A stretch of DNA of 23,077 nt, from positions 1 through 23,077 of the forward strand of contig JAAZJT010000069.1 in NCBI GenBank assembly GCA_012800215.1. Reading direction: 5' to 3'. Shown here piece after piece: positions 1 to 7,481 of the stretch. The position numbers and the translations under genes were made by a program. The stretch comes from Bacillota bacterium. Lineage in GTDB: Bacteria > Bacillota > Dethiobacteria > Dethiobacterales > Dethiobacteraceae. How positions within the stretch are numbered: the stretch's first letter is position 1; each line of letters opens with the position of its first letter. The notes beneath the pieces were generated by a model that saw nothing but the letters and a program-made list of their open reading frames with translations, ran no database searches and was not told where the DNA came from.

Positions 1-654
1 AATCCATCTTAGATCGGGCAGATAAGGTGCCAGCCACTGTGGCATTGTAATCAGATTAATATAAATAATAGCCGGAAGGGCTCCACCAATGTAAACAAAA
101 TATGTTAACAGAATATTGCTCATAACTTCTGGCAGAAGATATTCGCCTGCATACTGGACTGCCTGCTGCCAAGACTGAAGGCTTAAAAGCATGCGCAGAT
201 TCAGGCGGTATGCAGAAAAAAGAAAGACGACCAGTATAGCAAACATCATAAAATATTTCTTTTTCACTAAGTTAAGGACATAATTTCGCACATACTCCAT
301 CATGGCAAGGACACCGCCTAAACTGACAAGATTAAGAATTATGCCCTGCCACTTTTTTGAATAAGGGCTTAAGCCAATGCCATCGATAAATCCGGCCGCA
401 AAGTACAGACAAATATAAATAATAGCACAAATAGTACTCCACATCAGAATATAATTGTGCAGCTTAAGCTTACCTTTAAACCTGCGGCGCGGCCTGCTCC
501 AGACATAGCCGGTCAGACCCAGCCACATCAGTGGCTTAAAAAAATATAAATAGCGATCGGCGCCCAGCAGCAAAGGTAAAGCCCGGTAATCCAAGGCAGC
601 AAAAAAAGTCATTATTAAAATTAACAGCAGCGCTTCATGCTCTTTTTTACCCAT
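1..654 (-). CDS. Polytopic membrane protein, 3' part beyond window
   Basis: An open frame starts at ATG 654 and runs off the left edge without a stop (218 codons seen). A GAAGGA ribosome site lies about 6 nt before the start. The product begins MGKKEHEALLLILIMTFF and has roughly six hydrophobic segments separated by short basic loops (for example SRPRRRFKGK near residue 55). I do not recognise a family in the visible part. A long membrane N-terminus could precede a soluble domain outside the window. It begins only 22 nt after the histidine kinase gene stops, so the two are probably co-transcribed, and it may be part of the same envelope-sensing unit. Confidence is high that it is a gene and low for any function. 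Confidence 0.8.
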   Translation of the reverse strand, partial: MGKKEHEALLLILIMTFFAALDYRALPLLLGADRYLYFFKPLMWLGLTGYVWSRPRRRFKGKLKLHNYILMWSTICAIIYICLYFAAGFIDGIGLSPYSKKWQGIILNLVSLGGVLAMMEYVRNYVLNLVKKKYFMMFAILVVFLFSAYRLNLRMLLSLQSWQQAVQYAGEYLLPEVMSNILLTYFVYIGGALPAIIYINLITMPQWLAPYLPDLRWI

Positions 655-676
655 TTTTTATCCTTCAAAAATAGTT

Positions 677-2353
677 TTAAGCCAGTTTTTTCGTAATATC
701 AGGGTTGGCAAAGACAATCTCGATTGTTGTGCCGCTATCTTGAACTGAGTTAATACTTAGACTCCCGTTTAAAATTCTGCTAAGGGTTTTAATATTGCTT
801 AACCCCAGGCCACCTTTTGCGGCTGTAGCTTCATCCAAATCAAAACCGCAGCCGTCATCTTTAATAGATAAAATCATTTTATCTTCAACCAACCGCAGTT
901 TTACCCAAATCTGGCTGCTTTCCCCATGCCTGATGGCATTGCCCACACTCTCTATAATAATGCGGTAAAGCGCTTTTTTCACACTTGTTTCCAGGAAATC
1001 GACCTCAGCCAGTTCTAAATGAATCTGTACTCCGCTAAGCTGTTCTAAATCCTTTAGATAAGCAGTTAAGTTTTCCTTAAATAAATTAATCTGCCGTTTT
1101 TTACTGCTTAAATTATAAATGGTGGCACGCAAGTCTTTTAGGGAACTTTGAATGGTATTCATTACCAGCGTAAGCTGTTCTTTTTTTTCATGATCAGCAA
1201 TCTGTTCCCACTGCCTGATGATATCATATATCAGGCAGGAAGAAGCAAACAGCCGCTGCAGCACACTATCATGAATATCATCAGCAATTCTGTTCTGCTC
1301 GTCTGCAATGGCCAATTCATGGTTAACCGCTTCCAACTCTTCCTTCTCCAACAGTATCGCAGCCAGCCGGGCAAAGAAAAGCAAACTTAAAGCGCGCTCT
1401 TCTTGCTTCCCCTCTTGCTCTTCTTTAGCCAGTAAAAGACCGAGAATGCCATAATCCCTAATATTGGCAACCTTCACCAAAAACAGCTGTTTTTTTGCCG
1501 TCAGCGGGTGTTTAAAAACAGCATCACGAGCAATCTTGTCATAATTATCACCTATGTATTGAAGCATTCTCAGCTTAATCTCAGTACTAATAGGCTGCAG
1601 GGATTGAATGGATGGCCGTTGAGGATCATTCCTTAAATAGAAAACGGCCTGCCCAGTAGGTGCAATCTTTCCCGTAAACTCCAGGAGTATTTCTAAAACC
1701 TTGCTCTGCCCCCGTGGACCGCTGGATAAAGATTGTACTGCCTCATAAGTTAACAAAAGATCTTCAATTAAAGCCTTTATTTTATTGTTGGAATGTTCTA
1801 GTTTTTCCTTGGCTTCCCGTAATGCTTCCCGCTTGCTGTTAAGTAGCTTATAATAGCCAAAAAGCATATTCACCAGGGTTAGAATTAAAAGATAACTTAA
1901 AATAATATTGGAGTGAGTGAGAAAAAAGTCTGCCAAACTCAGAGTTTGTTCCTGTTGATAGCCAATAAAAAAGAGCAGCAAAAAGTTAGCTGTCAGGTAA
2001 AAAACTTTTTCTTTAGCCTGTAAATAATAAGACATAATTAAAAGAGGATTTAAAAAATACCAAATAAAAGGGCTGCGCAGGCCGCCTGTCGGCAGCATTA
2101 AAAGGGAGATACCAATGGTTTCTATAGAAAGCAACAAAAAAAGACGTGTTTTCTGCTGCAAACTAAGCCGATACAAATACAGCAAAAGCCAGGCTGAGAC
2201 AATAATGCAGAGTGCCAGCAGAAACATAGTAAAAACATTAAATTGTGACAAGGTACCATTTATTAAGTAGATAGACAGAGTTAAAATTACGGAAATAATG
2301 CGGTAGTTTTCAATGAGATCGTTTAAATTGTGGGTACTATCGTTTTTAAACAA
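677..2353 (-). CDS. Membrane sensor histidine kinase, NarL/LiaS-DesK type
   Basis: This is a sensor kinase of the HisKA_3 class, which normally phosphorylates a LuxR-type response regulator. About six membrane segments fill residues 15-170. A coiled coil follows (about 175-205), then a GAF-like region (about 205-340), then the dimerisation/phosphoacceptor helix with H361 in DDIHDSVLQR. The HATPase domain shows NAIRHGESS, DDGCGFD and GGLGLSNI. The start is TTG, chosen because GGGGAG lies 7 nt upstream. It follows the PilT-like gene by about 40 nt and precedes a membrane protein by 22 nt, so the three look like one transcript. No NarL-type response regulator is in the window; it may lie just beyond the left edge or elsewhere. 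The signal is unknown. Confidence 0.9.
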   Translation of the reverse strand: MFKNDSTHNLNDLIENYRIISVILTLSIYLINGTLSQFNVFTMFLLALCIIVSAWLLLYLYRLSLQQKTRLFLLLSIETIGISLLMLPTGGLRSPFIWYFLNPLLIMSYYLQAKEKVFYLTANFLLLFFIGYQQEQTLSLADFFLTHSNIILSYLLILTLVNMLFGYYKLLNSKREALREAKEKLEHSNNKIKALIEDLLLTYEAVQSLSSGPRGQSKVLEILLEFTGKIAPTGQAVFYLRNDPQRPSIQSLQPISTEIKLRMLQYIGDNYDKIARDAVFKHPLTAKKQLFLVKVANIRDYGILGLLLAKEEQEGKQEERALSLLFFARLAAILLEKEELEAVNHELAIADEQNRIADDIHDSVLQRLFASSCLIYDIIRQWEQIADHEKKEQLTLVMNTIQSSLKDLRATIYNLSSKKRQINLFKENLTAYLKDLEQLSGVQIHLELAEVDFLETSVKKALYRIIIESVGNAIRHGESSQIWVKLRLVEDKMILSIKDDGCGFDLDEATAAKGGLGLSNIKTLSRILNGSLSINSVQDSGTTIEIVFANPDITKKLA

Positions 2354-2393
2354 ATATATATCTCCCCGCGATTAAATAATTTGCTCTCTGTTA

Positions 2394-3422
2394 CTAGCTA
2401 TAATTAAAAATATCTTCTTCGGAAATTAAACCCTGCTTGTATAGAGCAGTCAGGGAATCTTCCATACTTATCATGCCTAGGGTTTTATTTGCCTTTATTA
2501 CATCCGGAATCTGGTGAAACTTATTTTCAAAAATTAAATTTTTGACAGCTTTTGTCGCCAACATCACTTCCATGGCAAGTATACTGCCGCCACCGTACTT
2601 TTTAGGAATTAGCTGCTGTGAAATAATAGCTTGCAAAGTATTTGCCAGCTGCATTTTTATCTTGTCTCTTTTTTCGGCAGGAAACAATTCATAAATATAG
2701 CGAATAGTTTCCACAGTGCCAACGGTATGTAAAGAAGCAATTACCAGATGGCCATGCTCTGCTGCATCCAAAGCTGCAGTAAAAGTCTCTGGTTCACCTG
2801 TATTACTAATCATTATTACATCGGCATCCTGCTGCATAGCAGAATAGATCCCTTCGGGAAAACTGCCAGCATCTATGCCAATTTCTTTTTGGTTCACAAT
2901 AGCTTTGTCATGTTTAAATAAATATTCTATAGGGTCTTCTATAGTAATAATAACGCAATCACGCGTTTCGCTAATCCTTTTGACCAAAGCTGCCCGGGTG
3001 GCAGAAATTCCACTATATCTGCTGCCGCAGACAAGGATAAGCCCGCTTCTTTGCTCTGCTAAATCCATAACCATATCCGGAATACCTAATTCTGCAGGTG
3101 TTTTAATCAGCCTGTCCAACAGTTTAAGATTAATAGAATAGGAACTGCGTTGTAAGTAAATATTAGCCCGCATTCTGCCAACACCCTTAAAAGATACAGG
3201 CAAGCTAAGAAAATGCTTCATATCAAGCTTCTTCTTTTCGTCTGCAGTAAGCAACTCTTCCACTATCTGCTTAGTATCTTCCGGAGTAATATGCTGAAAG
3301 GATGTGGGACGCAGCTTCCCCCCTACCCTAATATGCGGAACTGCCCCTGCCGCAAGATGCAAATTTGTAGCATTACATTCTCTGGCATACGCCAGTATTT
3401 TTAAATAAGTACTATTTTGCAT
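2394..3422 (-). CDS. PilT-like ATPase-family protein with degenerate nucleotide-binding motifs
   Basis: The length (342 aa) and domain order match PilT, the type IV pilus retraction ATPase. An N-terminal PAS-like part (1-105) precedes a RecA-like core. Conserved family features are the Asp box TIEDPIEY (160-167), the His box AAEHGHLVIASLHT (221-233), FPAEKRDKIKMQLANTLQAIISQQL and a C-terminal EDSLTALYKQGLI region. The Walker A site, usually GPTGSGKST, reads GSRYSGIS (133-140), with isoleucine replacing the essential lysine. The Walker B region, usually IILVGEMRD, reads VIMISNTGE, with asparagine (N207) replacing the glutamate. The frame is intact, so this looks like a maintained pseudo-ATPase rather than a pseudogene. 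No pilus genes are nearby; the next gene is a histidine kinase. The start is ATG with AGGAGA 8 nt upstream. Confidence 0.88.
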   Translation of the reverse strand: MQNSTYLKILAYARECNATNLHLAAGAVPHIRVGGKLRPTSFQHITPEDTKQIVEELLTADEKKKLDMKHFLSLPVSFKGVGRMRANIYLQRSSYSINLKLLDRLIKTPAELGIPDMVMDLAEQRSGLILVCGSRYSGISATRAALVKRISETRDCVIITIEDPIEYLFKHDKAIVNQKEIGIDAGSFPEGIYSAMQQDADVIMISNTGEPETFTAALDAAEHGHLVIASLHTVGTVETIRYIYELFPAEKRDKIKMQLANTLQAIISQQLIPKKYGGGSILAMEVMLATKAVKNLIFENKFHQIPDVIKANKTLGMISMEDSLTALYKQGLISEEDIFNYS

Positions 3423-3578
3423 TTGCCAACTCTCCTGTCTGATACTTCACCAAAATCAGAATAAACTTCTACAAAAATTTTGCAAAAACCTCTTTATTAG
3501 ACTCTTATTTTATAATAATTCATAACATATTAACCTTTATAAGCTATCACAGTAACTTTATACCAGCTTTTCAGGCCA

Positions 3579-3603
3579 TAAAAAAACTGGAATTAGCTCC
3601 AGT
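3579..3603 (-). terminator. Rho-independent terminator after the glycosyltransferase gene
   Basis: On the minus strand, ACTGGA, a 6-nt loop and TCCAGT form a 6-bp stem followed by seven T. It starts 7 nt after the glycosyltransferase stop codon and separates that gene from the PilT-like/kinase unit. Confidence 0.8.
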
Positions 3604-3610
3604 CTGTCAG

Positions 3611-4258
3611 TTATTCTAAATAACCGTTTTCCCGCATTAGACTTAAAACAATAGCCTGCCGCTCGTTGGCTTTTTCTAAAGAAGCAATTGGGTTATAAAT
3701 ACTTGGCCCTTTTAAAACCCCTGCCAGTAATGCACATTCCTCCACAGTTAATTGGCTCACATCTTTTTGAAAGAATTTCTCACTGGCCTCAGAAATACCA
3801 TAGGCTCCAGCACCAAAGTAACTATAATTCAAGTACATCTCCAATATTTCTTCCTTGCTATAATTTCTCTCTAAAGCAAACGTTAAAAACAACTCCTTTA
3901 TTTTTCTGACAATTGTCTGTTCCTGTGACAGAAAAAGATTTTTAGCCAACTGCTGTGTAATTGTGCTACCGCCCTGCACAAGGCGGCCATTTTTTATATT
4001 TACCACAAGCGCTCTGCCTAAACCAATAAAGTCTATCCCTGCGTGAGAAAAAAATCTTTGATCTTCTACAGAAATCACTGCATTAATCAAATCCTGCGGG
4101 ATTTGTTCATAAGTAATGTAATTTTTCATCTGGCTTGCCACCTGCAACGGCAAATCTGCTTCAATTTGAAACCTGTCATCTGTTTCATTAATAACATAAG
4201 TACTAAAACCGACAAACAAAATAACTGCCAGACAAATCAACGCTATTATCTTTTTCAT
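3611..4258 (-). CDS. Monofunctional peptidoglycan glycosyltransferase (GT51)
   Basis: It polymerises lipid II into glycan strands at the outer face of the membrane. One N-terminal membrane anchor (MKKIIALICLAVILFVGFST) is followed only by a GT51 domain. Visible motifs are the catalytic-glutamate motif EDQRFFSHAGID (E65), GGSTITQQLAKNLF (97-110), a KEEILEMYLN motif and YFGAGAYGISEASEKFF. There is no penicillin-binding transpeptidase domain, so at 215 residues it resembles MtgA/SgtB proteins rather than a class A PBP. I chose ATG 4258 because GGGGAT lies just upstream; a TTG at 4270 is possible but would consume that ribosome site. It has its own extended -10 promoter and terminator, so it is monocistronic. 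Confidence 0.92.
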   Translation of the reverse strand: MKKIIALICLAVILFVGFSTYVINETDDRFQIEADLPLQVASQMKNYITYEQIPQDLINAVISVEDQRFFSHAGIDFIGLGRALVVNIKNGRLVQGGSTITQQLAKNLFLSQEQTIVRKIKELFLTFALERNYSKEEILEMYLNYSYFGAGAYGISEASEKFFQKDVSQLTVEECALLAGVLKGPSIYNPIASLEKANERQAIVLSLMRENGYLE

Positions 4259-4305
4259 GATAATCCCCAATCACATTACATAAAATTGCAAGTATTGCCA
4301 AAATC

Positions 4306-4314
4306 ATTATATCA
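4306..4314 (-). promoter_or_regulatory. Extended -10 promoter for the glycosyltransferase gene
   Basis: The minus strand reads TGATATAAT, a perfect TGnTATAAT extended -10 box, about 50 nt before the ATG. There is no good -35 box at 17 nt, which is common for extended -10 promoters. It lies directly downstream of the preceding gene's terminator. Confidence 0.55.
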
Positions 4315-4315
4315 C

Positions 4316-4351
4316 AAAAAAGATGTTAACGCTTTTTATAGGGAAACATCT
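4316..4351 (-). terminator. Rho-independent terminator after the SHOCT gene
   Basis: On the minus strand AGATGTT pairs with AACATCT across a loop of about 17 nt, followed by a run of T. It lies about 35 nt after the SHOCT-gene stop and just before the next promoter. Confidence 0.7.
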
Positions 4352-4385
4352 TTATGTCTGCCTAAGACACGTCCACATGAAAGAA

Positions 4386-4739
4386 CTAAATACTATCAAT
4401 TATCCTTTTGCGTTTTGCGTGATATTCCTCTGCAGTTATTAAACCTTTATCGTAAAGATCTTGTAATTCCTGCAAACGTTTTTTGGGATTAGTGCCAGAC
4501 ACGCTGCCTCTTTCGCCTACATCATCAATCATAATCTCATGTGTTGCTATTGTTTTATTGGTAAAGGCATTTAAACCATGAGTAACAGTTATAGCTACAG
4601 CAATTAGAGTCCAAAAAACACCAAACAGCCCGCCTGTTGGGATCGCTATAAATAAACCTATAAGACAAAAAACAAGACCTCCAAAAAAACCTAACATTGA
4701 CTGCCCTTTACCAGGCCTTACTTTTATCCTTTTACTCAT
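4386..4739 (-). CDS. Small membrane protein with C-terminal SHOCT domain
   Basis: The 117-residue product has two adjacent hydrophobic segments (about residues 15-55), a short polar linker, and a C-terminal SHOCT motif (KRLQELQDLYDKGLITAEEY, then HAKRKRIID). SHOCT domains are short helical modules found at protein ends in many bacteria; their role is unclear, probably oligomerisation or interaction. Two ATG codons are adjacent. The second, at 4739, is preferred because AGGAGG is 5 nt upstream of it and only 2 nt upstream of the first. The gene has its own promoter and terminator. The function is unknown. Confidence 0.85.
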   Translation of the reverse strand: MSKRIKVRPGKGQSMLGFFGGLVFCLIGLFIAIPTGGLFGVFWTLIAVAITVTHGLNAFTNKTIATHEIMIDDVGERGSVSGTNPKKRLQELQDLYDKGLITAEEYHAKRKRIIDSI

Positions 4740-4790
4740 CATACCCTCCTAATTTCAAGCCGCCCGCAGGACGGCATGCAGCTACTTCTA

Positions 4791-4818
4791 ATTATACATC
4801 AATAAGAGGTGCAGGCAA
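4791..4818 (-). promoter_or_regulatory. Promoter for the SHOCT gene
   Basis: The minus strand shows TTGCCT (4818-4813), a 16-nt spacer and a perfect TATAAT (4796-4791), about 50 nt before the start codon. A GC-rich hairpin (GCCGTCC-TGC-GGGCGGC, one G-U pair) lies between it and the ribosome site. Confidence 0.55.
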
Positions 4819-4831
4819 TCATAAAAAAGTT

Positions 4832-4858
4832 ATGGCCATATTTAAAAATAATGGCCAT
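4832..4858. repeat. Paired palindromic ATGGCCAT boxes upstream of the SHOCT promoter
   Basis: Two copies of the self-palindromic octamer ATGGCCAT lie at 4832-4839 and 4851-4858, 19 bp apart start to start. They sit upstream of the -35 box with only A/T between them. The spacing of almost two helical turns suits a dimeric DNA-binding protein, but this is inference. Confidence 0.4.
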
Positions 4859-4957
4859 CTCCTATTGCAGCAAGAAATGATTTATTTTAAGCTAAAGTTC
4901 TTTAGGTAGTGAGACTGGAACAATATACTAAAGTTACAGTAAAGCAGGGAAGGAAAT

Positions 4958-5077
4958 CTAATACACTTGGACGGCATCTTCTGCTAAGCTATGATCCTTC
5001 AGGATGCCATAGGCAACGTGGTACATCAGGTGACGGTATTGATTATACAGTACTTCTAATAATCTACTCTTTTTCAT
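4958..5077 (-). pseudogene. Truncated ECF sigma factor (N-terminal region 2 only)
   Basis: A 39-codon frame begins at ATG 5077 with a strong AGGAGGGG ribosome site. Its product begins MKKSRLLEVLYNQYRHLMYH and continues VAYGILKDHSLAEDAVQ. This is the typical start of sigma-70 region 2 of an ECF sigma factor, whose usual AEDAVQ-E-F pattern is cut short here as VQVY and a stop. A full ECF sigma factor has about 160-190 residues. I could not find regions 2.4-4 in any frame downstream before the SHOCT gene, so the remainder is probably deleted. It follows a lipoprotein gene by about 110 nt and may be the remains of an envelope-stress sigma unit. Confidence 0.72.
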
Positions 5078-5189
5078 TGCCCCTCCTATAGTCTAAGGGC
5101 ATTATCCTAAATTTTTCCTATATCTAATTTATCACATTATTCCGAAAGTTTTTGTCATATTATGTCGGTTTTAACATTATTGTAATACT

Positions 5190-6131
5190 CTATCCTTTTT
5201 CATCAGGTATAGGTAGTTTTAACTCAAACGGATCTGCAAAAGTAACACCTTTAGGATCTTCAATGTCGTGGTAGGATAAAGAACCCTTATTAAATACAAC
5301 CCTTGTATCATTTGTTATTTCGCGGGGACGAGGAAGCACAAGGCCACGCTTATAAATGGTGTCATTATTATCATTTTGCGTAAAATGGTAAATTTGATCA
5401 TTGATTATTGCTATAGTTTTGCCGTCAATATTAAATTTTATATCTCCTGACTTTAGGCTGTATAAATAAGCGTCCCTAATTTTTTCTCCGGCAAGTGAAT
5501 ATTCAATCCAAATTTGTGTGGGCGAATAAATTACTCGATCTATTTTTAAAGTAACCTCACTTTTTGTTTCTTCATAGGTCAGCTTTTTAATATCATAAAA
5601 ATCTTTAAAAATACTGGGATCTACCTTGAGGTCAATAACGATATCGCTGGTCAAATTCGCTCCTTGCGGCAGCACAACAGTAAGTGTGTGTTCTCCCTCT
5701 GATGTGATTTTTACATCTTCAACAATCTCATATGATGCGAATCCGGCATAGTAATTACCTGCTGCATATGAGGGGCGAGAATTTACTTCTTTCCCATTAA
5801 CGGCAGCAATTTTCATCTGTGCCCAACCATGACTACCTCCATAATTTTCCACAGTATAAATAACTCCAGTTGCTGATGGTTCCACGTATACTCCCCAAAT
5901 TTTTAGTATAACACCATCTTGTTCTTTTACAATCGGTTCGTCATACAAAAGACCCCTCTCTAATGCGGCCATGAACCCCTGATGTTCTGAAATATAGTCC
6001 CGTACCCAATCCGGCATATCTGCAGGAAATTTTTGCTGACCTTTGCAACCCACCAGCATTACCAAGAACAAGACGATAATTATAAGAAGTAACCACCGAA
6101 AATTAAGTTTAGTTGGTGCCATTGGTGTCAT
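5190..6131 (-). CDS. Putative lipoprotein, beta-rich extracellular domain
   Basis: The product has a basic N-terminus, one hydrophobic stretch (about residues 13-28) and a lipobox LVGC, so it is probably lipid-anchored outside the membrane. The rest is a beta-rich domain with DVKITSEGEHTLTVVLPQG and VIYSPTQIWIEYSLAG. This style resembles the DUF4179/DUF5643-type extracytoplasmic domains often encoded beside ECF sigma genes, though I cannot confirm membership. The truncated ECF sigma gene directly downstream supports such a link. The listed ATG (6131) has no good ribosome site. A better-placed ATG at 6149, with GAGGG 7 nt upstream and in the same frame, is followed by a stop after three codons (MRK-stop). 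Translation may therefore depend on re-initiation, or the original start has been damaged. Confidence 0.75.
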   Translation of the reverse strand: MTPMAPTKLNFRWLLLIIIVLFLVMLVGCKGQQKFPADMPDWVRDYISEHQGFMAALERGLLYDEPIVKEQDGVILKIWGVYVEPSATGVIYTVENYGGSHGWAQMKIAAVNGKEVNSRPSYAAGNYYAGFASYEIVEDVKITSEGEHTLTVVLPQGANLTSDIVIDLKVDPSIFKDFYDIKKLTYEETKSEVTLKIDRVIYSPTQIWIEYSLAGEKIRDAYLYSLKSGDIKFNIDGKTIAIINDQIYHFTQNDNNDTIYKRGLVLPRPREITNDTRVVFNKGSLSYHDIEDPKGVTFADPFELKLPIPDEKG

Positions 6132-6284
6132 TTGACTTTACTTACGCATTATTTATCCCTCGCTTCTTTATATTGTTTCTAACTATTTTTTGCATATCAC
6201 TTAAGATTTGAAATGTGAAACAAAGATTTAAATGGGTGTATTTTCCTGCTTTTATTCAAAATAATCTCCTTTTATTTTGCTTCT

Positions 6285-6313
6285 ATAATAATATAAACCG
6301 TAAAGAATTGCAA
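6285..6313 (-). promoter_or_regulatory. Promoter for the lipoprotein gene
   Basis: On the minus strand TTGCAA (6313-6308), a 17-nt spacer and TATTAT (6290-6285) form a near-consensus vegetative promoter. It implies a leader of about 145 nt. This is the only promoter I see in the 6132-6543 gap, which otherwise holds the nagB terminator and no convincing gene. Confidence 0.5.
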
Positions 6314-6451
6314 TTCGTTACAAAAAAGGTTAAATTTATGGCAACTTTTTTAATTACTTATGGCATCCCATAGTTTGGGCTATTTTTATAACTTATTCTA
6401 ATATCTTTTTGCGGCCAATACAGTTTTTTCTGCCAATTATACGCTGCAAAT

Positions 6452-6498
6452 ACAAAAAGTTGGGATAAGACCGTAAGTGTCTTTCCCAACTTTTGTTT
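6452..6498 (-). terminator. Rho-independent terminator after nagB
   Basis: A long imperfect hairpin pairs AAAAGTTGGGA with TCCCAACTTTT on the minus strand. An inner AAGAC/GTCTT extension encloses a 7-nt loop, and a T tract follows. It lies about 45 nt after nagB and ends the cdaA-cdaR-glmM-nagB transcript. Confidence 0.85.
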
Positions 6499-6543
6499 TT
6501 ACATTATTTATTCGGATCACATATGCAGTTAGCATTCATCAGT

Positions 6544-7269
6544 TTATAGATACTTGGCAGCAGCTTTATCTACAAGAAATGTACAGTCAGGATGTAACTG
6601 CAGAATGGAAGCAGGAACGCTAGGGTTTACCTCACCTGTCACAGCTTCTTTAATGGCTTGTGCTTTACCTTCGCCGTTTGCCAGGAGCAGTATTTTTTTA
6701 GCCTGCATGATTGTTTTAATGCCCATGGTAATAGCCTGGGTCGGTACTTCTGCCCGAGAAGCAAAAAACCGGGCATTGGCATTAATGGTGTCTGTATCTA
6801 GTTCCACTAAATGTGTTTCGCCAATAAACTCAGTTGCCGGTTCATTAAAACCAATATGTCCATTTCTGCCTATACCCAACACCTGCAGGTCAAGCCCATT
6901 TGCCTGCCTGATGGCTTCTTCATAGCGCTTACATTCATCGTTAATATCCTCTGCCAAGCCATTGGGGATATGAATATTATTTGGCTTTACATTAACATGG
7001 TTAAAAAAGTTTTCATGCATAAAATAATGGTAACTTTGGTCGTTCTCAGGGGATAGCCCCCAATATTCATCCAAATTAAAAGTAATAACCTGGCTAAAAT
7101 CTAAACCCTGCTGCCGATGCATTTTAACCAATTCTTTATACATACCAATAGGTGTACTGCCTGTGCAGAGACCAAGAATGCTGTCGGCCTTCATTGTTAT
7201 TTGGCCGGCAACAATTAATGCTGCTTTAACACTCATTTGCTCATAATCATCAGCTATATATATGCGCAT
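6544..7269 (-). CDS. nagB: Glucosamine-6-phosphate deaminase / isomerase
   Basis: NagB reversibly converts glucosamine-6-phosphate and water to fructose-6-phosphate and ammonia. At 241 residues it matches the short Bacillus-type enzyme rather than the longer allosteric E. coli form. Motifs are the phosphate-binding LGLCTGSTPIGMY (32-44), NLDEYWGL with the catalytic aspartate D67, and GIGRNGHIGFNEP (132-144) with H138 and E143. The ATG has GGAGG 7 nt upstream. The gene sits behind glmM with a glmS-class ribozyme between them, the position where glmS is normally found. No nag-catabolism neighbours (nagA, a GntR regulator, transporters) are present. I infer a biosynthetic, aminating role in place of GlmS. 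Family assignment is secure; reaction direction is inference. Confidence 0.96.
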   Translation of the reverse strand: MRIYIADDYEQMSVKAALIVAGQITMKADSILGLCTGSTPIGMYKELVKMHRQQGLDFSQVITFNLDEYWGLSPENDQSYHYFMHENFFNHVNVKPNNIHIPNGLAEDINDECKRYEEAIRQANGLDLQVLGIGRNGHIGFNEPATEFIGETHLVELDTDTINANARFFASRAEVPTQAITMGIKTIMQAKKILLLANGEGKAQAIKEAVTGEVNPSVPASILQLHPDCTFLVDKAAAKYL

Positions 7270-7349
7270 TAAATAACCTCCGTTAGCTTAAATACCAAGC
7301 TGTTAAGAATAGTTGTTTTTTCCGGCAAAAATAACCAGGCAAAAAATGC

Positions 7350-7481
7350 ACCCGAACTTTTTGTCCCGAAAATCGCTTCCCGGTTTTGTAAGTTCTTTCA
7401 CGGTCGTAGCTCAACCGGGAGGTATCCGCCGAATCTTCGATAAACCTCCACCTCGTCAACACCAACGGTGTTCTGGCGCTT
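7350..7481 (-). ncRNA. glmS: glmS-class self-cleaving ribozyme/riboswitch in the nagB leader
   Basis: The minus strand matches the glmS ribozyme core segment by segment. The cleavage site is A|GCGCCAGAAC (A at 7480, G1 at 7479). P1 is a short perfect stem, AACACC-GTT-GGTGTT. The conserved GTTGACGAGG follows, then GGAGGTTTATCGA, TTCGGCGGATACCTCC, and CGGTTGAGCTACGACCG for P2.1. P3 is GAACTT/AAGTTC and encloses P4 with a GCGA loop (CCGGGAA-GCGA-TTTTCGG). In known examples GlcN6P binds as a cofactor and triggers cleavage; the 3' fragment with its 5'-OH end is then degraded, lowering expression of the downstream gene. Known members mostly precede glmS. Here the start of nagB is about 80 nt downstream, and the glmM stop is about 30 nt upstream of the cut site. 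Confidence 0.96.

Noticed and set aside
3423..3578. Promoter for the PilT-like gene
   Set aside because: A/T-rich TATAAA-like strings are present on the minus strand, but none has a credible -35 box at proper spacing, so no specific site is reported.
4909..5091. Plus-strand 60-codon frame
   Set aside because: It lies opposite the sigma-factor remnant, which has a far better ribosome site and clear homology.
6197..6259. A 20-codon frame in the lipoprotein leader (TTG start, AAGGAG 7 nt upstream, LNKSRKIHPFKSLFHISNLK)
   Set aside because: The ribosome site is good, but the frame is very short, unrecognised and could be chance. Keep in mind as a leader peptide only if conserved.
6554..6925. 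Long plus-strand open frame opposite nagB
   Set aside because: It is fully antisense to the well-supported nagB, has no ribosome site and shows no recognisable protein features.
7283..7465. Minus-strand 60-codon frame between glmM and nagB
   Set aside because: It translates the ribozyme itself; conservation there is explained by RNA structure and it has no ribosome site.
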